Shown: positions 36,603-48,699 of the stretch, in pieces
How the letters are laid out: each line of letters opens with the position of its first letter
Position numbering within the stretch: the first letter of the stretch is position 1
Origin: Combretum micranthum
Taxonomy: Eukaryota > Streptophyta > Magnoliopsida > Myrtales > Combretaceae
DNA length: 64,000 nt
Reading direction: 5' to 3'
NCBI GenBank assembly: GCA_024138025.1
Contig: JAMXBD010000721.1
Span: 558,001 to 622,000, forward strand
The notes under the pieces: model-generated
Database searches by the model: none
Told to the model about the DNA's origin: nothing
Seen by the model: the letters and a program-made list of their open reading frames with translations, nothing else
Program-made: the position numbers and the translations under genes

Positions 36603-39600
36603 GTATGGAAGAAAAATCCATAAGTTCTACTGTTCATAATTTTTTTCCAACATTTTCTCTTTATTTGATAGGAATGTCCTGCATCTTCTATTGCTTGATC
36701 GACATTGAGATTTGTATGGTACTTATTAATACAATAACAAAAACTTCGAGTAATTTATGTTGCTAGTCTAGCGAGGAACTATCGGAGACTTGACAATATT
36801 TGACATATTTGTCTCTCATTTTTTTGACTCATTTCTCACGTTAGTTTGATAATTTAGATAGCTCATTTTTCATTTTTTTAAACTTAAAATATAATATATA
36901 AATATTGCTATAATATATATACATAATTATTAGATAGAAATTAGTTATTATTATTTTTTTACGTGATTATAGACAATATATCATTCATAAAAAAAATTCA
37001 CAAATCTGTTAACGAGCTTATTAATAATCTTGTTAATGAGCTTAGTCGCAAGCTTGTTCATGAGCCTAAATAAGCTTGTTCACCAGCCGACTTGCAAGTC
37101 TAAATCAAAGCTTGAGCTTGGTTTGTTTAGATAAACGAGCTTTACTTTAGGCTCGGACTTAGTTCGTTTACTAATCGATGTCAAGCTGAGCCAAGCTTGA
37201 AGCTAACCAAGATCGAATAACTCACGAATAACTATGCTCATTTACAGCTCTACCCTTGGCCTGGATCCCACTTTCCTCATGGTTTCCCCAAAAATGAGAT
37301 TTAGGAGGGGAATCCATAACGTTAGGCATCTAGAAAAGAATCCAGAACGTTAGGCCTTCTCACAAAGGGGACCATTTTGATTAAAAAGGTGAAGCCTACT
37401 TCTCCTAATCTTTCTCGAAGTTCGTTAATTGACCGAAAAAAGCCCAAATTTGGAGCTTTGTTTTTAGTTTTCTACAGCTCTGGCCTTTTTCTTGACCATA
37501 GAAAATCTTTTAATGTGCCTCAAAAAGAACGTGTGCTTGCTCTTCCTATTCCTTATTTTCGAGCATTTATTTTGGGCCTATAAAATGTTTGAGGGTAGTA
37601 GGATTGTATTTAAATGAAATTAGAAAGGACTACGCATTAGTATTCAATATTTATCGACCTTGTTAATTTAAGTCTTCAATCTTCAATCTTGTTCTCCCTT
37701 TCTATTTTGTCTTAGTATTTCCTAAATTTAACAAAAATAAATTTTTCATTGATTTGGTTAAATTAAGTGTCAGTGTTAACTTCTTATTGGCCTTATGGTG
37801 GTTGGAATTTACAATCTTTTCTATTTTACATTTTCTTGGGAAAAGGGAAAAAAAAGAAAAATCTAACAATCCGTGCTTTTGAAAAACAAATTCAAGGGAT
37901 ACGACACTAAAAATTAGGAATCCAACTCACCGTTGCATGTTGCTGAGGAATCGTGTGATTTTGTACAATCAACGCTTGGATTGAAATGCGCTCTCAAGTG
38001 GCTGGAAGCATACCTACTTTAAAGGAGACTTGTTTTTTGAGGTGACTATTAGGTGGGCAATTTATTATAAGTCATGAAAGATCAGTGGTGAGTATTACCA
38101 TGCATGTAATCCTTGCTTATTAGTACTATGCTTTATAAAGGACAAAGACATAAGCAGTTAAGACAAGACATAAGCAGTTAAGACACAACATTTGGTTGGT
38201 AATTCCACAAGTCAAATGCATGAATATTTCTATAGAGAAGAATGGCTATTCCGTTAAAATCATTAAAACTTGCCATGAATATCTTGTTCTTGATCTTCAT
38301 ACTAATAATTTCTTTCTCTTGTTTTCCTCTATGTTGAAGTTTTTTATCCTCTACCCTTTTTCATTAATCTTAACTTGTTCCATTCCACCGTTGTCTCATA
38401 TTTAGGCTTGTGCTACATACAAATTGCTTAGAAGTTTAATTTGTGGTTTAGTGGAGGTCCAATAAGGTAGTTAATTTAAGATCGATGTCCAAGAGCTTTG
38501 CAAATATCATTGTCTGAATTTATTATATATTATTAGATGTGTAGTTAACGTGGGGAAATGTATTTAGAGTAAATGGATAAATACATCATTTTGTATTGCT
38601 TAGTATGCACTTTAACTCAAAGCATTTAAACCACTACAAATCCTTTCTAAATTTTTTCTCCTTTACTATACATCTCAAATCCACAAACCTGCCACTACTG
38701 ATATTTACATCTACAAATTGATTGTTGCTTTTAATCTCAAATATGATTTTTTCCATTATTCTCATTATCATCGATTCATCAGTATTGCATATTCATATTT
38801 GCAAGTTTACGCCTATAGAAATTTAAAGCCGTTGTAATTAAGCATATATTAGTTTGTCAATAGTATTAGAATAAGTGAGTTTTTTTTTTTTTAATCTTTG
38901 TTTGTTTGTTGTTGTCTATCTCTTCTATGACATTTTCTTTAGCCAGTGTGTTGATTTTTCATCATCATTGTAGAATATTTATTAAAGGGATGTTGAATCC
39001 TTACTAGTAAAAGAGATGTGCCCCTTCGTTATGGATGGGTTTTCGAACCTCAATCTTTTTTATTGATTTGTTGATGATTCATGAGATGTAATGAAATTTA
39101 TTTTAATATAATGTATCTACTTTTGGTTAAAAAAAAACTTGCAAATGAAGTGAAGAAAAAAGGTGGTGTATTCACTTTTATTTTTTATTTTAGACAGGAT
39201 GAATAACTAAATTAACGAATAAATGAATAATAAGGAAGAGAAGTATAAAGATTATTGTAAGATTATCAATGTTTGAGTCATTAAATGCTAGGAATTAATT
39301 TTACAACAAAATCTTTCAATCAAACATAAGGTAAAAATTATTTTATTTTATTTTCCAATTAGGGTTTGTTTGGATCGTCTGATTTTCATCTGTATTTATC
39401 TGTATTTTATCTATATCTATATTTTTATTTGTGTCTTATCTATACCTGTACCTGATTTGCTTGGTCTGTTTATGAGTAAAAATGTTAGTTTTTCATTTGA
39501 ATCTATTTCTTGACCAGCATATGTTTGAAAACGACAAAAATAAAATGCTAAAACCATCATAAAAGGTTGAAACAAATAAAGGCTAAACACAAAGTACTAC

Positions 39601-40019
39601 AATTTTCATTTGCTTATGATATGAAATAATAGTATTTAGAGTAGGTTTAAGATGGGTTATGTAAAACTTAGACCTGCCTCAATACCATATAGGATTTCCT
39701 AACCCTAGATAGTTTTTTTCACTAAGACCCATAAACCATTTCAATAAGAATATTGCAAATCCCCAACCCGTCTTGCCTCAACTCGCCTTGCTTTGACCCA
39801 ATTAGTTTTTTTTTTTTATTCAAGAAACGATTGGATATATTATAGATATTTTTTAAAAGATTAGTGTATAATTTTACTAACTAATATTAAAAAAAAAAAC
39901 ATATTGTCTAAATAGATAATAAATTGATGGTTAGGATGAATCCAAGATTAGATACCCTATTAATGACTATATTATAAGTAGACTTGGTCAGTTCTATTCA
40001 ATGAAGCAGATGTGTGGGC
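36603..40019. other. Gene-free stretch after the last VPS41 exon
   Basis: The next VPS41 exons were looked for and not seen. 37000-37260 is dense in AGCTTG/GAGCTT motifs and ends ATTTACAGCTCTAC, which reverse-complements to a hAT-like GTAGAGCTGTAAAT; no partner end was found. 38150-38190 holds a direct duplication of a 20-base segment (GACATAAGCAGTTAA). The rest is AT-rich without recognisable content. Confidence 0.5.
39363..39600. repeat. MITE-like dispersed repeat, copy 2
   Basis: Starts GTTTGTTTGGATCGTCTG and continues TTTTCATCTGTAT like the copy at 33429. The right end differs (GAAACAAATAAAGGC). The two are probably members of one small non-coding repeat family. Confidence 0.4.
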
Positions 40020-41000
40020 CTGGAATGAGGGGGTAAGGGGGTAAGTTTTCAACAAATTTGCATATCAAATTATGTGAGAAAAAAGATACAAGGACAGAAA
40101 AGGGGTAAATGTGGATGAATATGGAAATTGCAAACATACCCAAAGATCATGTTATTCCTTTGGAAATGCTGGAAACAATATATCTTTACAAGAGACAATT
40201 TGCTTCGAAGAGGGATGATTGTGAATCCTATATGCCCACTTTGTAATGAAGAAGAGGAAAATGCTTAGCACCTATTCATGAAATGTACTTGGTTATGCAA
40301 CAAATGGCAACAATTGAACTAGTTACCTAATTTCTAGAGAACTTTTAACCTGCCCTTTGAGACATGGATAGAACGGAATGCTAAACCAAAATGGAAAAGA
40401 CACAGAATGAGCGAACTAGCATGGCAAAATCTCTCTTGCTTTGTGATGTGGAATATATGAAAAGAACGAAACAATAGGATTTTCAATGATAAGAACTGCC
40501 ATCGGAGCTAGATGCATACATTACAAAATGTAGCACAAAAATTTTGGACTAACACCTATGTGACTTGAACCATAAATGCACTAGATGGTAAGTTAAATTT
40601 ATAGCAACCACCTAACTGGAAATTGTTGAAATTTAATGTTGATGCAACTTTTGATGTGGATAAATGGTAGACAACAGTTGGTGAATGTTTGAGAGATAGT
40701 AATGGAACATGTCAAGGAATCTTCACTAACGAAATTTACGCGAGTTCCCCTCTTGAAGTTGAAATCAGGAGCATCTATTATGGGCTTAACAATATACCTC
40801 ATGCTTTTCGAAGTACAATCGTTATTGAGACAGACTCAACGGAAGTAATAAGGTGGTTAACTATAAATGACATCAACACTAAATTCCTTCTAAACTTTGT
40901 TTTATCATGCAAACAACATATCCAGATGACCTACTCGGTCTGGTTCTCATGGATGCACAGGGATAATAACAGCCTAGTTCATGACTTCGCTCATTGTAGA
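40020..41000 (+). pseudogene. LINE (L1-type) ORF2 C-terminal relic: zinc-binding region and RNase H
   Basis: A frame through 40150-40330 reads FLWKCWKQYIFTRDNLLRRG then CPLCNEEEEN and HLFMKC, the C..C....H....C zinc-binding segment that follows reverse transcriptase in plant LINEs. From about 40610 the RNase H domain follows (WKLLKFNVDA; LEVEIRSIYYGL; IETDST; HRDNNSLVHDFAH). Its four acidic catalytic positions appear present, with D, E, D and D in these four motifs. TAG and TGA stops at several points break the frame, and the RT core is absent. A solitary host RNase H-like gene of the same family is possible but less likely given the zinc-binding segment. Confidence 0.75.
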
Positions 41001-41039
41001 TTCATGACATTTGAAGACTTTTACATCCTTTTTTTTTTT

Positions 41040-42746
41040 TTTTTGTAAGGGAACTTATGTCGACCTCCTTGACTTATTCAAGGACATCCTTTTACTCCAT
41101 GATTTTTCTTTGCTAAATCTAAACTCTACAAATGTCCTTTTGCTAGACCAAGATAATTTTGGTTAAGAAACTTGATGCAAGCTATTTCTTTTACTAGGAA
41201 TGAAAATTAGTACACTAAAAAAAAAAAAAATCTTATCATTTTAAGACTTAATATGATGTTGAACACATTTTTTAATAAGCGGACATGACATAATATATAG
41301 TATATGTATCATATATCAACAATAAATATACATATAATATATAATGTATACTATTACATTTGTATGATCAACTTCTTTAATGCTTGATATGCAATACTTT
41401 TAGGATAATGTGAAAATAAAGGGAATTAATGAATTGATGGTAGAGAATTTAATCATATTTTTTATCTCATCCATAGTGATATGCTATAGGGGTAAACTAC
41501 TCTAGAAGATATCAATTTTTAGAGATAAGTTAATTTAAGGTATCAATGTGTTAAGTAGTTTAAATAAACATCCAGGTTTTGTAAAGTAACTCAAGTGAGG
41601 ATGTTTTATAGAGTTCATTTAAGGTATCATCGTTTAAATTATTTTTTAATTAAATTTTCTTAATTTTTGTTAATGATCAATTATTAATTCCTTATTTGAC
41701 TTACTTCACAAAATGTTGATTCCTATTTTTAATCATATAAAACGTTAATACCTTGAATGGATTTATCCCTAAATATTGGTTCATCTTTTTAACTACTCCA
41801 GAAGTTAGTATCTTAAATGAACTTACCCTCAGATGTCGATACCTTTCGATATAATTTACCTGATATTATAAGATAACAGAATGATTATCTCTTTTAGATT
41901 TATATTATTTTGCCAAGTCAAATTTTTCAAACAGGTAATATCTAAAACATGAAACCTGCCCCAAAGCCCTATAAGGGTTGGGTTGCAACTGTTTTTGCAA
42001 TTGGGTCATATGACCTTATTAAAAAAAAAAAAAAGAAAGAAAGAAAATAGGCTTAAAACATGAAGGGGTAACATACAGCGCTGTAAAAGTGCACTAGGCG
42101 AGCCAACCTATCTTTCCCTGCCTTGCTTTAGCTTGCGGTTTGTACAGGCTAGCCCAATTTGGCCTACATAATAAAGCGGCCAAAAGTTTTGGCCTAACCT
42201 ACACTACGCGGATCAATGGGCTATACAAGCTAGTCTATCAACCCGCTTATATTATAATTTGTTTTGTTACTTCCTTTGCAAAATTTAAGATTATAATGTA
42301 ATTATAGTAAAAATTAAATGTTATTTTTCAATTAAAATTGATAAAAAATCTTATTTACATCTAGGATAAAAAATAAATAAAGATTGGAAGATACACATAA
42401 GAATATGATAAAAATACTTTATTTAATATCAATGATTCACTTTCTTATTCTTTTAATTTAGTTGAGTTTTTATTTTTTATTTTTTAATTTAGTACTTATG
42501 TATAATACTTATTATTACTAGCTTTATGTTTATTTTATTGAAACTTTAGCAGATTCGTCATAAGAAAAAAAAAGAAAAAAAAAACTTTTGCGGTTTTGCC
42601 GGCTAACCTAACTTGTAGCGGGTTAGCCTGCTTTAATTTGTGAGTTATGTGGAGCAGGCCAAAATGCCCACAACTACCTGAGGTGATTTCCCTGCAACGG
42701 TGGACTTTTGGGTTGCACAACCTCTTCTAATAGTGGTTCTAACCTA
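41040..42746. other. Gene-free stretch with a possible hAT-like patch
   Basis: AT-rich, no exon recognised. 42076-42240 and 42590-42680 carry GC-rich blocks with GGC/GCC motifs that look like the two ends of a decayed hAT-type element, but no 8-bp duplication was found, so it is not annotated as one. Confidence 0.45.
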
Positions 42747-42930
42747 CACTACAACAAAACTATTTTTTTTTTTTTATGGAAAAAATGTAGAGATGGTTTT
42801 TATTTTCACCTCTAAAAAAATAACAGTTTCTTTTGTGGCAGTACGTAGAGGTGTTTTATTAATTTGTATCTACATAGAGCATTTGATATAAGAAAAAATT
42901 AAAACTGCCTCTATGTGCGCAGGTTTGAAG
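42747..42930 (+). mobile_element. CACTA (En/Spm) type transposon end
   Basis: Begins CACTACAACAAAACTA, the hallmark terminal repeat of plant CACTA elements. The next ~160 bases carry inverted and direct short repeats (GTAGAGATGG, CACCTCTAAAA, GTAGAGGTG, CTACATAGAG, GCCTCTATG) typical of CACTA subterminal transposase-binding sites. The opposite end (TAGTG) was not found within the window, so the element is either truncated or a solo end. Confidence 0.55.
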
Positions 42931-45709
42931 TAAAATTATATTAAAAAAAAGGTAGGAAAAAGCAGAATTGAAAATTTTCAAAGGAAAAAAAAAAAAAGAA
43001 CAAAACTTAAGTGAATGAAAAGTATACCTTATTTTCATTATTCTACCTCTCTCTCATTGTTTATTCTCACTCTCAATTTCTCTTAGGTCTCACATAATAT
43101 CAAAGGAATAGAGTTTGAAATCCATCAAAATGTGAACCTTGGTAGGTACATTTCTTGTAATTGAACTTTTATTATATTATTGAGAAATTTCATCCATGGA
43201 TTTTGATTGATGGGGTAGGGATTTGTAACTTTTATTGTGCTATTGTGAAGCCCAAAGGCAACATATGCTTGAAGTGGAAGAAGAAGTTGAAGATTGACTT
43301 AGAGAAGAAGTCACATAACATTTAATCATAGTTCTTTCCATACCAAAATGCAAAAAGCTAAACTCCCCCAAATCTGTCTTCACTAATAGGTATTTCTTCT
43401 TCTTCTCTTTGATTTCATATTCCACTATGTAATAGTATGTTTTGTTCTTCCTCTTGTTTAATTTCACGTAAAATGCCCATTTCTTGCATGAAGATTCATT
43501 GTAATCCTCGAGATTTTCTCATAGCATGAGTTAAAAATTAAAGAATTACAATCTTTAATGCTTTGGTTAAGTAAAAACAGTTTAGAAATAATTTATGAGA
43601 AGAGAATACACGAGATAATAATTCAAAATTTGCCTTCACAAGTTTTGAAGCCTAAATCTTGTCCTTAATTTTGGTGTCCTGAAATAATAAATGTTTTGGT
43701 TATATATAAATTAATGTTCATCAAATATCATAATCTATTTGTCTTATATACATTAAAGGTTTTGATTTCCATTTCTTGTAATTAAATCTTTTAAAGTACT
43801 AGAGATTACTTTGCAAGCCGTTCACCTTAAATTTCAAAGAATGGGCATACTATCCTTTCTTTTGAAAGAGTTTCTTTTATTAAATGCTGAAGTGACATTT
43901 CTTAATTAAACCATACTCACTTTCTTTTATGTAAAAGAAAAATAATAGGAGATTTGAAAGTTTATACCAACTAAACATCATTGTTTTTAGAAAACATACA
44001 TAATATTTTCAAGATCTACTTTTCTAAAATAATCTCTATTACACACCCAAAATTATTTCTTCAAACCTTCACATTTTTAACTCAAAAAACCCTAGGATAG
44101 CGTTTACAGGTTTCACAACCAATGTTTTGAGAAGAAGAGAGTGAAGTAATTTTGAAACCACGACAGGTAACTTTGTTTACTTTATTTTTAAAAGCTACAG
44201 AAAATATCTTCATTAAATATACTAATACATGTGCACATTTCACTATTCACATGTGTAAACATCATTTTTAACAGATGTTATAAGTTAGGAAACTAGAAAT
44301 GAGCCTGTTTGCTAAGAAATGTTAAAAACAAATAAAAACATGCTTCATGAGTTTGTTTAACTCTAGGGTCATAATATGTCTGTTAAAAGCTTATGAATAG
44401 AACTACCTTAGCTCAACTAGACAAAGAATAACAGAACATGTAATGTAACAAAGTAAAACAACCTTAAAACCCAAATGCTGGATCTAGAGTTGAGAGTAAG
44501 AAGATAAAGTCTTATGTTAGATCAGTGAGTTGCATGAAGTTGTATGAAGTTATTGTGTTAAGTTATTTTTATACGCATTTTGACGCAAGTATTTGTTATG
44601 GAAGGGTTAGTGACGAAATCGAGTAAGTTTGGTTATTGTTTTGTAAGAGTGTTGGAGATCGCGACCTAGTTTGCTCTTGGGTTGGAATGGTGGTAGACTT
44701 TGAGTGAGTATCTAGGGGTATATATTGATGCACAACTTCAGTCGCGGCTCAAAGTTGAGCTCTTGATGTACCCACCACTGAAATTGAAGGAAGTCATGAT
44801 TAAGATAAAATTTAGTGTTTGGAGCATAACTTCTATCGTGACTCAAGTCAAGCTCTCAATGTACCCCATGATTAAAGCTGTGAACATTTTTGGATGCACA
44901 CGACCCTCGGTTTGCTAGGACATGACTTGGTTTTCTAGTCGTGGTGTACCCCATGAATCTTCCTAAGCTACCCTAGACCCAACCTATGAAGTAAGCAATA
45001 GGAACCACATAAGTTAAGAAGTTTATAACGCGAACCATAAACCAAGATCCATGGTTTTCTGTAGACTACTACGATCTCTAAGCAAGATACACAAGTCAGT
45101 AACTGGAATGTTATCATGTTATTATGCTTGTAATATAGTTGCACTTGTCTCTATATAAACATAACTGATTATGTATGAGGATGGGAATGACATCTGCATA
45201 TGGTGCTTGGATGAGTGACAAGCTTTAATATTTGAAGTGACAACCAATTTCCTGTTATTTTGTGTAATGAATATTGATGGTTATTTGAACATTGTATGAT
45301 CATTAATAACTTGATTTAAGTCTTAGTTAACCCTTAATCTAAAATGGAAATGCATTTGCATGAAAACATACTATATTAGCATGGTACCCACATCACGTAT
45401 TGATATTCCTATTCCCTGGTAATTCCTTGTCACACTTGCAGATTTGGGTGGGGTTACCATAGGGTTGTCTGACCCATGGGAACTAAGCAGGCACTGAAAG
45501 ACGTCGTCCAAGTTAAAGTTGGCTTTAGGGTATTAATACTTAGTGGAGTTTTTAAGGTTCTAAGATGAAGTTGCAAATATGTTACATACATATATAAGTA
45601 TATATATGTATAATACTAAGTGATATGAACCATGCCAACATGTGACGAAACCCAATATGTAAATTTGGAAATCAATCTTAAGATCATTTAGGATTGAATG
45701 GAATCTGCA
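42931..45709. other. Gene-free stretch with local internal repeats
   Basis: No exon recognised. 44730-44950 carries three diverged copies of a block with CTCAAGTCAAGCTCTCAATG and GTACCCCATGA. 45420-45560 has GC-richer sequence that may be LTR of an older gypsy element (the one split at 48398/63166), but no boundary could be fixed. Confidence 0.4.
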
Positions 45710-47875
45710 TGTAGACACCCAATATTTGCCCATTTAAGGCTTTAATTATATTAAAAATTAATATTATACTAAGCCCATAAATTACAATAAAATAAAAATT
45801 TTAAAAAATTAGGCTTGATATAATGCTAATTTTTATTATAAATTAATTCTAGACCCAATTAAAAAAACCTATTTAAATAGGTTTATTTAATTAGCCCATT
45901 TTTCTGAAGCTTTAAATATATTTCAGTACAATCAAGATCAGGCACAGGCTAACGGTTTGATGGATAAGCACATGCACAAACACATGCGACCTGGGTTTGA
46001 ATTTGCATGAGAGCAAACCCAAATTTTTTCCGCATAGCATGGGGAGGACGTGTTAGCACATTGCCGCGTGTACGATCACGTGGGTCATCTTCTTCCTCGG
46101 ACTCCCTTCCTTTTTCTCACGCGACATCCATTTTTTAGCTCGTTTTTTACCCATTTTAGAGTATTTTTTTGGCCAAATTGATTAAGGGATCTTGAAGGAG
46201 ACATGAAGTACTTTGCATTTGACTCAAAAACTTGTTGTAAACTGATTAATTTGACACTTGATTTTGGACTCAAAGTTCATGAAAAACACTTGTTTTGAAC
46301 AATTTTTTTCTTGAATTCTTTGATTTAAGCTTCTAGCATACTTATATGATATTCTTCCATTCTGGAAGCCTGCTTGGTTTGTTAATTACCAATTCATTCT
46401 CGATGCTCGGATTTACGTGCCAACCACCAACTTTGATTTCAAACTGTCTCCACCTAATTCGACATCCAAACACTATAAATAGAAGTCCAATACACTGTTC
46501 AGATCATCCACTTTCATCAATAAGAATCATAAACACAAAGATTGCTCCAAAAGAGTAGGTTAAATTTTTTTTTTTAAGAAATGGGTTTGAAATCAAAGCT
46601 TCAAATTTGAAGCTTTTAAGTTGTTTTCGAAGCTTTTGGTCATCAAAGGAATTATCTAGGTAAGTCAAGCTATCCTTGATAGCTTCATTGATGCTTGAAA
46701 TCATCAGGAGTGGCTCTGATCAAACACCACCACCGATCGCCACCATTCGAAGAGCACAAACCACCACTCCCAACTACTTTCGAGCTAAGCCCCCGCCATA
46801 AAAGTGTTCCCCATACCTTAGTTGCTTGTTCCGACGTGACTAAGATCGCCAACAACCACTGGATCGCCACCAGGAGCTTCCATTATCTGGCTTCCCTATT
46901 GGACCCAAATTCAACTCGAAATCCGATCTAACCCAGGATTTGACCCACGTGCGTTCAAACCAAGTAAGTTCAATATTATTATTATTATTATTATTCAAAG
47001 AGATTAAAAAAAGGAAAAAAGAAAATAAATGACTTTTTTCAAATAAAAAAAACAAAAAATATATAGGTGTAGTGTAGGTATATTAATATATATATGTTGT
47101 GTGTGCATGCTAATACATATAAACTCATAAAAAAATATAAAAATGTAAAAAATATTAAAAAGAAAAAAAAGTCTTTGTGACACATAGAAAATCTCATTTT
47201 TTGAAAAAGAAAAATCAACTTGGTAGCCTATAGGGTTATACTTAACAAAAGGAATTTTACAAAAATTGAAAATTTAATAAACTTAAATGGAAAATATTTC
47301 AAAAGATAAAAGTACCAACACACTAAAGCTTTCAAAAAAAGAACTACGTTTTGTCTCATCCCAATTAGTAGATACGTAGGCACCTTTGGGGCGACATAAA
47401 ATTTGAAAAAATTAGTTTTGTTCCATCATATTCTTTTTGTAAATGTATCTAGTTTGTTAATTTTTTTTAATCATTATTTAACTTGTCGTTAATTTTTAAA
47501 TAAAATTGTAAATATTGAAATTCATGGAATTTGATTTAGTTTTTGAGCATTGAAAGGATAAATCTTAGGTTATGAATTTTAAGTGGTAACCATAAGGTTT
47601 TAATAGGATAGCCCTCGAATCCAAAAATCTTTACTTTATAAAATTCTGTTATAATTCAAAATTTTTGTAGACTAGTAGCTAAGTTAGGATTAACCAACCC
47701 ATTAATCATAACTTATAATTTTTCCTAATTCTTATCAGGTGGTGACTCCAAAAGGTTTTCAAAAATTAAAATTTCTTTTAATTCTTAGTCAAGGATTTGT
47801 ATTAAATGAGTTAGGGTTTAGTACAAATCGAATTAAAAGAAATTAAACAAGAAAACAAAAAATCTAGGCTCGACA
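45710..47875 (+). mobile_element. Probable gypsy-type LTR, plus strand
   Basis: Starts TGTAGACACCCAATATTTGC, a common plant gypsy LTR start, and ends GGCTCGACA. It contains the CCTACGTATCT...GTAGTTC-type block near 47340-47400 (here on the plus strand as AACTACGTTTTG and AGATACGTAGGC), which recurs in plant LTRs, and a TATA box about 765 bases in. The bases flanking it (CTGCA and CCATG) do not match, and no primer-binding site follows the right end. It may be a truncated or rearranged solo LTR. Boundaries are approximate. Confidence 0.5.
46474..46482 (+). promoter_or_regulatory. TATA box of the probable LTR
   Basis: TATAAATAG, a strong plant TATA consensus, inside the LTR-like segment 45710-47875. 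Position within the segment fits the U3/R boundary of a long gypsy LTR. Confidence 0.5.
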
Positions 47876-48397
47876 CCATGACCTATTGCTTATATTGAAG
47901 TAAGAACCTTGGTATAGAGAGGATGTTACAATCAGTCATGGAAATCCAATTGATAAGTGAAGATTGAACGCCATGGATAAATCGATAAGTTTAGAAAATT
48001 TCTTTTAAGAAACAAAGAGAAATTACCCTGTAAATTTGTATTCAATGATGTAATGTTTAGGAACAAGTGAAAAGACCTATAAATACTAATACATGGAAAC
48101 TCAAAAGACATAAAATAAAAACAAGTCTGACGATCAAAGAGAGTTGGTAGCCTATAATACGAAAACACGAATATGACGAAATGTCGTAACAAAGAAGGTT
48201 AGCTGAAGGCTGGCTGTGCATCTCCTTATGTCGGTGACGTAGACTTCAAAAGCCGACGACATTCAAGCGGCGTTGACACAAACATTGGTAGCTTTGAGGT
48301 AGCTTTGAGTCTGCTTGTCTGTTACTTGATCATCCATGTTGATTTTAAGCATCCTGATCACTTTTGGTTCATCCTTGGTGTGGTGCATGTGGACCTC

Positions 48398-48672
48398 CTA
48401 TTCTTGGACATCTTGGACAAGGCTGTTGAATGTATCTTAGAATCTTTTAGCTTGAGCTCGTGTGATCGGTCTAGGTGGCACTTCTAGTAGATCTGCTCTA
48501 CATCTCCTAGGCATGCCTCCATCGTTCCCTTCCTCTTGAAAAGGATTTGTCCTCAAATCATTACCTGCATCAAAAGGGCTCGAGTAAGTGACATTAAACG
48601 TAGGGTTACATTATACTCACCAGGTAAATCTACCTTGTAGGCATTGTCATTGATGCACTTGAGAAGTTGGTT
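48398..48672 (-). pseudogene. Polyprotein tail of the outer, split gypsy element
   Basis: Minus-strand coding with the motifs INDNAYKVDLPGEYNV and, after a frameshift near 48605, SSPFDAGNDLRTNPFQEEG and RPITRAQAKRF. These form the conserved end of a large gypsy polyprotein lineage, located after the integrase. A TAA follows the RAQAKRF motif and a TAG ends the frame at 48398-48400. It has the strand and order expected for the 3' part of the element whose RNase H/integrase start is at 63166-64000. The integrase catalytic core that should lie between them was not found. Confidence 0.72.
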
Positions 48673-48699
48673 AAACAAAGAATTAAGCTTAAGCAATCT

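Noticed and set aside
37000..37260. A hAT end at ATTTACAGCTCTAC
   Set aside because: Only one end is visible; no matching GTAGAGCTGTAAA-type start or target duplication was found within several kb upstream.
36603..40019. Missing 3' exons of VPS41
   Set aside because: No frame between splice-like borders gave the expected solenoid or RING cysteine motifs.
42076..42680. A possible third hAT family with GC-rich ends CAGCGCTGTAAAAG and CACAACTACCTG
   Set aside because: The flanking 8-mers (GTAACATA and AGGTGATT) do not match, and the inverted ends align poorly.
44700..44918. 72-codon open frame MSEYLGVYID...
   Set aside because: The region is made of three diverged copies of a short non-coding repeat; no conserved domain or splice context was seen.
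45705..47880. A clean solo LTR with a 5-bp target duplication
   Set aside because: The flanks are CTGCA and CCATG; shifting the boundaries by a few bases did not give a match.
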